Below, piece by piece: positions 1-5,715 of a stretch of DNA of 6,347 nt (positions are counted from its first letter, which is position 1; each line of letters starts with the position of its first letter). The position numbers were made by a program, and so were the translations under genes. The notes under the pieces are model-generated. The model was not told the origin of the DNA. It did not search any database and saw only the letters and a list, made by a program, of their open reading frames with translations. Origin of the DNA: Chloroflexota bacterium (lineage in GTDB: Bacteria > Chloroflexota > Anaerolineae > B4-G1 > SLSP01); the NCBI GenBank assembly GCA_012798275.1, contig JAAZNO010000263.1, forward strand, positions 1-6,347, written 5' to 3'.

Positions 1-1
1 G

Positions 2-1660
2 CTGGCGACCGACTGGACCATCTCGGACGATGGCAAGACCTACACGTTCACCATCCGCAAGGGCGTGAAGTTCCACAACGGCGCCGATCTGACCGCTGAG
101 GACGTGGCCTACAGCCTCCAGCGTGGCGTGCTGCAGGGCAATACCGCCTCGCCGCAGTGGCTGTTCACCGAGCCATTCTTCGGCATCGGCACGTTTGACG
201 TGGCCGAGCTGGTGGATCCGACCGGCGCGATGGATGATGACCCCGAGGCCCTGAAGGCTGCGGATCCTGCGGCGCTCGTGGCGGCCTGCGAACGGGTCAC
301 GAATGCCATCCAGTACGATGAGGCGGCGGGCACCGTCACCTTCAACCTGGCGCTCCCCTGGGGTCCCTTCCTGCCCACCCTGGCACAGAGCTGGGGCTCC
401 ATCCTGGACAAGGATTGGGCCATCGAGCAGGGCACCTGGGATGGCGATTGCGCCACCTGGCAGAACTACTACGGGGCGACCTCCGAGACCACGCCACTGC
501 GCGACAAGGTCAACGGCACCGGCGCCTACAAGCTGGAAAGCTGGACCCCCGGCGAGCAGAAAGTGCTCGTCCGCAATGCCGAGTGGTGGCGCACCGAGCC
601 GACCTTCCCCGGCGGCCCGACGCAACCCACCATTGACCGCATCGTGATCAAGGGCATCAGCGAGTGGGGCACCCGCTACGCCATGCTCCAGGCCGGTGAT
701 GCAGACATCCCCGCCGTGCCGCGCGAGAGTGTGGCGCAGGTTGACCCGATGGTCGGCGAGTGGTGCGAGTACAACGCGGAGACCGCAGGGTTCGACTGCG
801 AAATCAGGGGCGATCAACCGCTGCGCCTGTTCAAGGGTCAGCCGGCCGCCGACCGCACGGATGCGTTCTTCACCTTCAACATCAACGCCGAGGGCGGCAA
901 TCCCTACATCGGCAGCGGGCAGCTGGACGGCAATGGCATTCCCCCCGACTTCTTCTCCGACATCCACGTCCGCAAGGCCTTCAACTACTGCTTCGACTGG
1001 GATGCCTACATCAATGATGCGCTCGCCGGTGAGGCCGTCCAGGTCTCCGGCTTCTTAATCCCGGGCATGATCGGTTACGACCCCAATGGCCCGAAGTACA
1101 CCTACGACCCCGACAAGTGCGTCGAGGAGCTGCAGCAGGCCTGGGATGGTCAGGTGTGGGAGAAGGGCTTCCGCATGCAGATCGCCTACAACACGGGCAA
1201 TGTAACCCGCCAGACGGTGGCCCAGATTCTGCAAGCGAACTTCGCCGCCATTGACCCCAAGTTCCAGGTCGAGATCATCGGCCTGCCCTGGCCGAGCTTC
1301 CTGGCAGCGCAGCGCGCGAGCAAGCTCCCCATCTTCATCAGCGGCTGGATCGAGGACCTGCACGACCCGCACAACTGGGCGCAGCCCTTCCTCGTCGGCA
1401 CGTACGCCTCCCGGCAGATGCTGCCGCAGGAGATGTATGATGAGTTCCTCGCCCTGGTGAACGCTGGCGTGAGCGAGACCGACAACGCCAAGCGCGCCGA
1501 GATCTATCAGCAGGCGACCGCCAAGGACTACGAGTACGCTCCGGCGATTCGCCTGGCTGTGGCCACCGGGCGCCACTATCAGCAGCGCTGGGTGGGCGGC
1601 TACTACTACAACCCCATCTACGGGTGGGATAACCGCTACTACACGCTCACCAAGCAGTAG
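2..1660 (+). CDS. ABC transporter solute-binding protein, SBP_bac_5 (DppA/OppA-type) family, 5' partial
   Basis: This is the extracytoplasmic receptor of a peptide/nickel-type ABC importer; it binds the solute outside the membrane and hands it to the permeases encoded next. The reading frame is open from base 2, giving 552 visible residues to a TAG stop; the signal peptide and N-terminal lobe start lie upstream of the window. Family hallmarks seen are KFHNGADLTAEDVAYSL (residues 23-39), the NGTGAYKLESW strand (171-181) and WIEDLHDPHNW (449-459, at the place where relatives carry D-x-x-DP), then a Tyr-rich C-terminus around 532-547. Six cysteines (96, 150, 255, 266, 330, 373) could form disulfides after export. 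Codons are strongly C/G-ending, more so than in the permease genes, which fits high expression. The family assignment is firm; the substrate cannot be read from sequence, since this family covers peptides, sugars, nickel and other ligands. Confidence 0.95.
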   Translation: MATDWTISDDGKTYTFTIRKGVKFHNGADLTAEDVAYSLQRGVLQGNTASPQWLFTEPFFGIGTFDVAELVDPTGAMDDDPEALKAADPAALVAACERVTNAIQYDEAAGTVTFNLALPWGPFLPTLAQSWGSILDKDWAIEQGTWDGDCATWQNYYGATSETTPLRDKVNGTGAYKLESWTPGEQKVLVRNAEWWRTEPTFPGGPTQPTIDRIVIKGISEWGTRYAMLQAGDADIPAVPRESVAQVDPMVGEWCEYNAETAGFDCEIRGDQPLRLFKGQPAADRTDAFFTFNINAEGGNPYIGSGQLDGNGIPPDFFSDIHVRKAFNYCFDWDAYINDALAGEAVQVSGFLIPGMIGYDPNGPKYTYDPDKCVEELQQAWDGQVWEKGFRMQIAYNTGNVTRQTVAQILQANFAAIDPKFQVEIIGLPWPSFLAAQRASKLPIFISGWIEDLHDPHNWAQPFLVGTYASRQMLPQEMYDEFLALVNAGVSETDNAKRAEIYQQATAKDYEYAPAIRLAVATGRHYQQRWVGGYYYNPIYGWDNRYYTLTKQ

Positions 1661-1676
1661 ACGTACGCATCACTTT

Positions 1677-1712
1677 GGGCAGGGAAGCGCGCGCAGGCGG
1701 GCTTCCCTGCCT
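1677..1712 (+). promoter_or_regulatory. Intercistronic hairpin between binding-protein and permease genes
   Basis: A perfect 10-base inverted repeat (GCAGGGAAGC at 1679-1688, GCTTCCCTGC at 1701-1710) extends by one G-C pair (1678/1711) and one possible G-U pair (1677/1712), with a 12-base loop. It begins 16 bases after the binding-protein stop and ends 5 bases before the Shine-Dalgarno sequence of the next gene. No T-run follows, so it does not look like a full intrinsic terminator. In transporter operons such structures commonly protect the 3' end of the binding-protein transcript or cause partial termination, giving more receptor than permease. That role is inferred here. Confidence 0.7.
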
Positions 1713-1731
1713 CACCTGGAGGAAATGGTTT

Positions 1732-2796
1732 ATGCTCAATTACATCATTCGCCGGCTCTTGATGGTGCCCCTGTTGTTGTTTGGGGTTACGGTGCTCATC
1801 TTCGCCATGTTGCAGGCGCTCAGTCCCGTCGAGCGTTCGGCGCTCTACGTGCGCGATATTCCCAAGAACGACCAGGCCCTGCAGGGAATCATCAAGCGCT
1901 ATGGTCTGGATCAGCCCATTTATGTGCAATACTGGCGCTGGTTGGTGGGTTTCAAAGATCCCCAAAGCGGCGAAATTCGGGGCGGCATCTTGCGCGGCGA
2001 TTTCGGCTATTCTCGCACGGCCTCGCAGCCCGTCGGGGATCTGCTGGCACGCCGTTTTCCCGCCACACTGGAGATGGCACTGCTCGCGGTGCTTCCCGTC
2101 GTCGCCGGCGGTATTTTCCTGGGGGTCATCGGCGCGGTCTATCACAACAAGCCGCTCGACCATATCGTGCGCATTTTCGGCATCATTGGCTGGTCCCTCC
2201 CCGATTTCGTCTTCGGCTTGCTGTTATTGATGGCCTTCTACGCAGCCACAGGGTGGTTCCCCCCAGGACGGATTTCGGATTGGGCCGATCAGGTCATCAA
2301 TTCGCCGGTGTTCCACAGCTACACGAAGCTGAACGTGTTGGATGCGCTGCTGAACCTGCGCTTTGACGTGTTCTGGGACGCCCTGCGGCATCTGGTCCTC
2401 CCCGTCATCACGCTGGCCTATTTGTGGTGGGCCCTCACCCTGCGGGTCACCCGCTCCTCGATGCTAGAGACGCTGCGCCAGGATTACATTGTCACGGCGC
2501 GCGCCAAAGGTCTTTCCGAACGGGTCGTCATCCGCAAGCACGCCCTGCCCAACGGCCTGATGCCGGTCGTCACTCTAAGCGGTAACACGGTCGTGGGTCT
2601 GTTGAGCGGCGTGGTGATCGTGGAAACCGTCTTTAACTACCCCGGTATCGGCATGGCAGCCGCTCGCGCCGCCGTTAATCTCGACGTGATCACGGTGCTG
2701 GCGTTTGTGCTCCTCAATGGCCTGATCCTGGTGCTGGCGAACCTGGTCGTAGATATTTTATACGCCTATATTGACCCGCGCGTGCGGCTGGATTAG
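1732..2796 (+). CDS. ABC transporter permease, DppB/OppB type
   Basis: This is one of the two membrane subunits of the peptide/nickel-type importer, 354 residues, a usual length for the family. The start is the ATG at 1732 because GGAGG (1718-1722) lies 9 bases upstream and the protein then opens with the typical N-terminus MLNYIIRRLLMVPLLLFGVT; an upstream TTG in frame would place the intercistronic hairpin inside the gene. Apparent membrane helices lie near residues 10-28, 112-136, 146-170, 219-238, 280-300 and 319-343. The GDFGYS motif (89-94) and the cytoplasmic EAA loop (about 251-274, DYIVTARAKGL then HALPN), which docks on the ATPase, are intact, as is the C-terminal YIDPRVR. It sits 71 bases after the binding-protein gene and 18 bases before the second permease, so the three are very likely co-transcribed. 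Transported substrate is unknown. Confidence 0.95.
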   Translation: MLNYIIRRLLMVPLLLFGVTVLIFAMLQALSPVERSALYVRDIPKNDQALQGIIKRYGLDQPIYVQYWRWLVGFKDPQSGEIRGGILRGDFGYSRTASQPVGDLLARRFPATLEMALLAVLPVVAGGIFLGVIGAVYHNKPLDHIVRIFGIIGWSLPDFVFGLLLLMAFYAATGWFPPGRISDWADQVINSPVFHSYTKLNVLDALLNLRFDVFWDALRHLVLPVITLAYLWWALTLRVTRSSMLETLRQDYIVTARAKGLSERVVIRKHALPNGLMPVVTLSGNTVVGLLSGVVIVETVFNYPGIGMAAARAAVNLDVITVLAFVLLNGLILVLANLVVDILYAYIDPRVRLD

Positions 2797-2814
2797 GGCA
2801 GGAGGCAAAGAAAC

Positions 2815-3852
2815 ATGACTGTAGACGAAACTATCATCGGGGCGCCGGCGCGAAAATACAAGGAGATGGGCCGGATTGAGCGCTTTCTGGGCCACGACAC
2901 GTATCGGATCCTGAGAAATCTGCTCAGAAACCCCATCTCGGTGTTAGGGCTGGTGCTGTTGGGCCTCTTTGTGCTGATTGCCCTTGCTGCACCCGTGCTC
3001 GCGCCGGTAAAGGAAGGGCAAGATCCCTACCGCATTCCCCGCGATGGCTATGGCGCGGTCCCGCAGCCGCCGGGAACGGTCTGGAAGACCCGGCAGCCTC
3101 CCATCCCCTTTTGGTGGAAATATGTGATGCCTGCCGATAAAGAGAATCAATGGATTCACATCATGGGCACTGCCAGCGGGCAATGGGACATCTGGTATGG
3201 GGTGATCTGGGGGACGCGCACGGCCCTGCAGGTTGGCCTGCTCATCACCGCGGTCGGCGCGATTGCGGGGATCGCGTTGGGCGCAATCTCGGCCTACTAT
3301 GGCGGCGTCGTGGATATGGTGATCATGCGTATCGCCGATGTGTTCATGGCCTTTCCCTTTACGCTCGCGGCCATGACGCTTTCCGCGGTGCTCACGCCGG
3401 TGTTGGGAAAAGGCATCCTCGCGCCCATGGTCGCGCTGATGGCCTTCAGCTGGACAGGTTTCGCGCGCTTGTTACGGAGCGACATTCTCTCCGTGCGCGA
3501 GCGGGAGTACGTCCTGGCTGCCCGCGTCACCGGCGTGAAGGATGGGCGCATCCTCTTCCGACACGTGCTGCCCAACGCGATCTTCCCCACGCTGGTGCTG
3601 GGTTCGATGCGCATCGGCAGCTACGTGATCACTTTCGCCGGGCTGAGCTTCCTGGGCATCGGGGCCGAGGTCGGCTATGCCGACTGGGGACAGTTGCTCT
3701 CGTTCGCGCGGGACTGGATGACGAATCTGAGCACGTACTGGTACATCGTGGTCTACCCCGGCGTGACGTTGATCCTCTTTGTGCTGGCGTGGAACCTGGT
3801 AGGCGACGCTCTGCGCGACGTGCTCGATCCGCGCTTGCAGGGTTCGCGGTAA
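2815..3852 (+). CDS. ABC transporter permease, DppC/OppC type
   Basis: This is the partner membrane subunit, 345 residues, which would pair with the preceding permease to form the translocation pore. The ATG at 2815 has GGAGG (2801-2805) 9 bases upstream. The order seen is a cytoplasmic N-terminus, a first helix (about 42-64) in an OppC_N-like region, a periplasmic or extracytoplasmic stretch, MGTASGQWDIWYGVIWGTR (117-135, the position of the family's GTDxxGRD segment, here diverged), several helices, the EAA loop (about 231-254, EYVLAARVTGV then HVLPN), and the characteristic ending GDALRDVLDPRLQG. The region between helix 1 and the GTA motif (about 65-115) is long and rich in Pro and Trp. 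The gene ends 22 bases before a strong terminator, so no ATPase genes follow it; these must be encoded elsewhere. Confidence 0.95.
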   Translation: MTVDETIIGAPARKYKEMGRIERFLGHDTYRILRNLLRNPISVLGLVLLGLFVLIALAAPVLAPVKEGQDPYRIPRDGYGAVPQPPGTVWKTRQPPIPFWWKYVMPADKENQWIHIMGTASGQWDIWYGVIWGTRTALQVGLLITAVGAIAGIALGAISAYYGGVVDMVIMRIADVFMAFPFTLAAMTLSAVLTPVLGKGILAPMVALMAFSWTGFARLLRSDILSVREREYVLAARVTGVKDGRILFRHVLPNAIFPTLVLGSMRIGSYVITFAGLSFLGIGAEVGYADWGQLLSFARDWMTNLSTYWYIVVYPGVTLILFVLAWNLVGDALRDVLDPRLQGSR

Positions 3853-3874
3853 AGTTTAGATCATTTCCTCCCTC

Positions 3875-3919
3875 ACAGCACCAGGCCTCGCCAGATGTAG
3901 CGAGGCCTGGTGCTGTTTT
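3875..3919 (+). terminator. Intrinsic terminator of the ABC transporter operon
   Basis: A perfect 16-base inverted repeat (3875-3890 with 3901-3916) gains one further C-G pair inside (3891/3900), leaving an 8-base loop. The stem is GC-rich, and its 3' edge runs into TTTT (3916-3919) and a T-rich stretch up to about 3930. It begins 22 bases after the permease stop. On the opposite strand the stem is not followed by a T-run, so it should act mainly on the plus-strand operon, though it may also slow polymerase coming from the convergent gene. Confidence 0.92.
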
Positions 3920-3970
3920 CAGTGTTGTTTCTAGACCCGCAAGTCGGGATTATGATGAACGGCGAAGCCC

Positions 3971-5155
3971 CTACAGGGCATTGACCTCACACGCCTCAAC
4001 GGTGACCGGCATGGCGCCGCGGAAACGGCAGGTGAGCGTCGTTCCATCGTCAAAGCGCGCCTCCAGCCACAGCAGGCCGCCGCGCTGAGCGCGGCGCTGG
4101 ACGGTGTACGTTCCCGTCAACACCTCACGGTGGGCAAACAGCTCCGTCTCGACGGCGTCCGCCACCCGCAACGGCTGTCCCAACTGGCGCCAGGGCTGCG
4201 TCCCCTCCCGCGCCCCGGTGATCAACGCCTGCATCCAGACCGGGTAGAGCTCCGAGGCGTCCACGCAAGAGGAAACGGACGGCCCGATGACGCTGCAGCG
4301 CATCACAAAGCCGTTGTCAAAGTCAACGTCCACAGAAGCGATATAGAGAGTCTCGGTGTCGCCAGCGAACTCCACGAAGTGCTGCATGTAAGTCGGCGTG
4401 AAGCGCGCCCCGTAACGCCGCACGGCGTTGACATTGAGCGCCTCGGCCTGCACCTGCGCTTCCCCGCCGGTCAGCGCGGTCTGGATCAGCAAATCGGTCC
4501 GCTGCAGCGGGGTCAGCCGGGGATTGCTGAGCAGCTCGTTGACGGCCAGCATGGGCAGCAACGCCAGAAGCACTCCCATCGGCAGCAATAGCCAGGCCCT
4601 GGCGCCGAGAAGCAGCCAGAGCCGTCCGCCGCGAGCCTCTTTCCCTTCTGGACCCAGGCGATCCCAAAGCGCTTCGACCAGCTGGGGTTGCGCTACCCCC
4701 GCCGCTGCCCCCACGGCGCCCAGGCACGCCATCACCAACCAGGTGCGCACCTCGTGAGAATGGGTGAACGGGAACAGCTGCAGGCCCGCGACGCGCGGGT
4801 CGAGCAGGCCGGCGATGAAACTCGCGCCCTCGCAGGGGACATGTCCCGCCAGCCAGCCGAACGCCGCGCCGGCCAGAATCCAGATCGCCACGCTCCAGGT
4901 CATGGAGGAGCTCAGCGTGGCGATCCAGCCCGCCGCAGCGCCGAGCAGCAAAGCCGGTAGGAGGCCTGCTGCCAGGTGCAACCAGGGCCATTCGGCAGAG
5001 CTGCGCGCGAACAACACTCCCTCGCGCCCCCAGATCAGCAGGGCGAAACTGAGGGCATAGATCAGCCCGAACAACACGCCCCCCGCGCGGATGATCGGTT
5101 GCAGATCACGGGCAGCACCAGGGACGTTTTGGTTAGGAAACTGTGTGTCAGTCAT
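3971..5155 (-). CDS. Hypothetical multi-pass membrane protein with exported C-terminal domain
   Basis: I do not recognise a named family for this 394-residue protein. The start ATG (complement of 5153-5155) has a GAGG core (complement of 5166-5169) 10 bases upstream, and the gene ends in TAG at 3973-3971. Hydrophobic helices are apparent near residues 22-43, 57-80, 86-105, 137-155 and 185-206. The loop between helices 4 and 5 (156-184) is rich in Arg/Lys, so by the positive-inside rule it should be cytoplasmic, which puts the N-terminus inside and the 190-residue C-terminal domain outside. That domain holds four cysteines (287, 297, 376, 389), consistent with disulfides. It is predicted mixed alpha/beta, ending in a strand-rich part with FDDGTTLTCRFRG (368-380). 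The gene stands alone, convergent with the transporter operon and divergent from the secreted-protein gene. It looks real: the frame is long and its protein composition coherent. No function can be assigned. Confidence 0.8.
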   Translation of the reverse strand: MTDTQFPNQNVPGAARDLQPIIRAGGVLFGLIYALSFALLIWGREGVLFARSSAEWPWLHLAAGLLPALLLGAAAGWIATLSSSMTWSVAIWILAGAAFGWLAGHVPCEGASFIAGLLDPRVAGLQLFPFTHSHEVRTWLVMACLGAVGAAAGVAQPQLVEALWDRLGPEGKEARGGRLWLLLGARAWLLLPMGVLLALLPMLAVNELLSNPRLTPLQRTDLLIQTALTGGEAQVQAEALNVNAVRRYGARFTPTYMQHFVEFAGDTETLYIASVDVDFDNGFVMRCSVIGPSVSSCVDASELYPVWMQALITGAREGTQPWRQLGQPLRVADAVETELFAHREVLTGTYTVQRRAQRGGLLWLEARFDDGTTLTCRFRGAMPVTVEACEVNAL

Positions 5156-5171
5156 GACAGATAGGCCTCAC

Positions 5172-5247
5172 TCGGAAATAATCCACAGATTTCGGAAGTC
5201 ATTCACAGATAGTTTGCACCGCCGAGAGTTCATCGGAAATAATCCAC
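5172..5247. repeat. Three related 15-19-base direct repeat elements upstream of the membrane gene
   Basis: TCGGAAATAATCCAC occurs exactly at 5172-5186 and 5233-5247. A third, diverged copy at 5192-5210 (TCGGAAGTCATTCACAGAT) matches 5172-5190 at 16 of 19 positions. Starts are 20 and 41 bases apart, roughly two and four helical turns. They lie 17-92 bases upstream of the minus-strand start codon, where operator sites for that gene could be. The alternative is that they are fragments of a dispersed intergenic repeat. Confidence 0.65.
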
Positions 5248-5255
5248 GTTTACTC

Positions 5256-5288
5256 ATTCGCTTTTTTCGCTCACTCGCTTTTTCGCCG
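5256..5288. repeat. Two-copy 16/17-base tandem repeat
   Basis: ATTCGCTTTTTTCGCTC (5256-5272) is followed directly by ACTCGCTTTTTCGCCG (5273-5288). The copies share the A-y-TCGC, T-run, CGC pattern and differ by one T in the run and a few substitutions. This is a short low-complexity tandem duplication with no evident gene. Confidence 0.6.
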
Positions 5289-5341
5289 ATTCCGAATCCA
5301 GCCTATTATAACGGTTTTTGGACAACGAGCATTCTCATTGA

Positions 5342-5431
5342 GCTGGGGATGGAATCCCCAGCCTGACAGGAGCCAACCGCGCTGAAGCGTGGTGTTTGGG
5401 GGCGTATCAGCCCCAGAATTCATTCCGGGGC
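5342..5431. repeat. Cluster of three short hairpins (REP-like palindromic element)
   Basis: Hairpin 1 is a perfect 9-base stem (GCTGGGGAT 5342-5350, ATCCCCAGC 5354-5362) with a GGA loop. Hairpin 2 pairs 5376-5382 with 5387-5393 (seven pairs, one G-U) around a TGAA loop. Hairpin 3 pairs 5410-5418 with 5423-5431 (one mismatch) around TTCA. The left arm of hairpin 3 (GCCCC, 5410-5414) can instead pair with GGGGC at 5399-5403, so two folds compete. CAGCCTGA follows both hairpin 1 (5359-5366) and hairpin 3 (5431-5438). No T-run follows any stem on the plus strand, which argues against a terminator. The arrangement resembles REP/BIME-type or small non-autonomous intergenic elements, which is inferred. 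Confidence 0.6.
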
Positions 5432-5448
5432 AGCCTGAGAGCGGCCTA

Positions 5449-5539
5449 AAGTTCGCGTTACATTTTCTGATCTGTGAAATCCGTGGCCACCCGTGAGCCA
5501 TTTTCGAAGAAGCAAACTGAAGTTCGCGGTACATATTTC
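5449..5539. repeat. Pair of 19/20-base direct repeats enclosing an inverted CACAGAT copy
   Basis: AAGTTCGCGTTACATTTTC (5449-5467) recurs as AAGTTCGCGGTACATATTTC (5520-5539), with one substitution and one inserted A, 71 bases apart. Between them, ATCTGTG (5470-5476) within ATCTGTGAAATCCGTGG is the reverse complement of the CACAGAT found at 5184-5190 and 5204-5210. The phrase resembles CACAGATT/CCACGGATT-type sequence that I associate with intergenic DNA of various bacteria; that association is from memory and unverified. Confidence 0.55.
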
Positions 5540-5547
5540 ATGCAAGT

Positions 5548-5579
5548 GATTCTGAGACTCGCTGACTCGTTGATTCGCT
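5548..5579. repeat. 8-base tandem array (three copies plus one degenerate)
   Basis: GACTCGCT (5556-5563), GACTCGTT (5564-5571) and GATTCGCT (5572-5579) follow one another without gaps, and GATTCTGA (5548-5555) is a weaker first copy. The unit echoes the ATTCGC/ACTCGC core of the tandem repeat at 5256-5288 and ACTCGC at 5670-5675. The array ends 6 bases before a candidate -35 box, so it may be either a slippage product or a binding-site array. Confidence 0.6.
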
Positions 5580-5585
5580 ATCCAC

Positions 5586-5614
5586 TTGTCCCACCACGCA
5601 AGGCGCTCTATAAA
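5586..5614 (+). promoter_or_regulatory. Candidate sigma70 promoter, distal, for the secreted-protein gene
   Basis: TTGTCC (5586-5591; 4 of 6 to TTGACA) and TATAAA (5609-5614; 5 of 6 to TATAAT) are separated by the ideal 17 bases. Transcription would begin near 5620, giving a leader of roughly 95 bases before the ATG at 5716. The assignment is by consensus match only. Confidence 0.45.
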
Positions 5615-5625
5615 ATTCTGGCCCC

Positions 5626-5654
5626 TTGCACTGAAACAGAAATCATGATAAGAT
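5626..5654 (+). promoter_or_regulatory. Candidate extended -10 promoter, proximal, for the secreted-protein gene
   Basis: TAAGAT (5649-5654) is preceded by TGA, forming the extended -10 pattern TGnTAAGAT. A weak -35 box, TTGCAC (5626-5631), lies 17 bases upstream. The start would be near 5661, with a leader of about 55 bases. It sits exactly 40 bases downstream of the distal candidate, so one or both may be used. Confidence 0.35.
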
Positions 5655-5703
5655 TTAATTGCATCCGTCACTCGCATTTTCTACCCATCAAGCCCTTTAC
5701 AAT

Positions 5704-5711
5704 AAGGAGGT
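5704..5711 (+). promoter_or_regulatory. Strong Shine-Dalgarno sequence fixing the secreted-protein start
   Basis: AAGGAGGT is a full-length match to the usual anti-Shine-Dalgarno end of 16S rRNA. Its GGAGG core ends 5 bases before the ATG at 5716, which fixes that start and suggests efficient translation. Confidence 0.85.
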
Positions 5712-5715
5712 AGCC

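Larger units (their letters stand above)
5156..5715. other. 560-base non-coding repeat-rich intergenic region between divergent genes
   Basis: This stretch separates the start of the minus-strand membrane gene from the start of the plus-strand secreted-protein gene. It is visibly richer in A and T than the flanking genes and contains no convincing gene. From left to right it holds three related 15-19-base elements, a 16/17-base tandem repeat, three close hairpins, a pair of 19/20-base direct repeats enclosing an inverted CACAGAT copy, an 8-base tandem array, and two promoter candidates for the plus-strand gene. Short open frames that cross it simply translate these repeats. Confidence 0.75.

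Noticed and set aside
3936..3948. Small CCCG/CGGG hairpin downstream of the minus-strand gene, considered as its terminator
   Set aside because: The stem is only four base pairs and lacks a T-run on the minus strand.
3150..4088. Long plus-strand open frame of 312 codons overlapping the second permease, the terminator and the convergent gene
   Set aside because: It is an out-of-frame Arg/Gly/His-rich translation of GC-rich coding DNA and crosses a strong terminator; the in-frame permease has clear family motifs.
5305..5310. Perfect TATAAT on the minus strand, possible -10 box for the membrane-protein gene
   Set aside because: No -35-like hexamer lies 16-18 bases upstream (TTGTCC is only 9 bases away) and it would give a leader of about 140 bases; too weak to list as a promoter.
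5271..5534. Minus-strand open frame of 87 codons
   Set aside because: It runs straight through the hairpin cluster and the direct repeats, has no convincing ribosome-binding site, and reads like translated repeat DNA.
5420..5677. Minus-strand open frame of 85 codons
   Set aside because: It covers the CACAGAT-type repeat, the 8-base tandem array and both promoter candidates; no family features or start signals are seen.
5474..5713. Plus-strand open frame of 79 codons ending just before the secreted-protein gene
   Set aside because: It starts with GTG inside a repeat, spans the promoter candidates, and its end overlaps the strong ribosome-binding site of the next gene.
5156..5715. Possible CRISPR array in the repeat-rich region
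   Set aside because: Repeats are of different kinds and lengths, spacing is irregular (20, 41 and 71 bases), and no cas genes are nearby.
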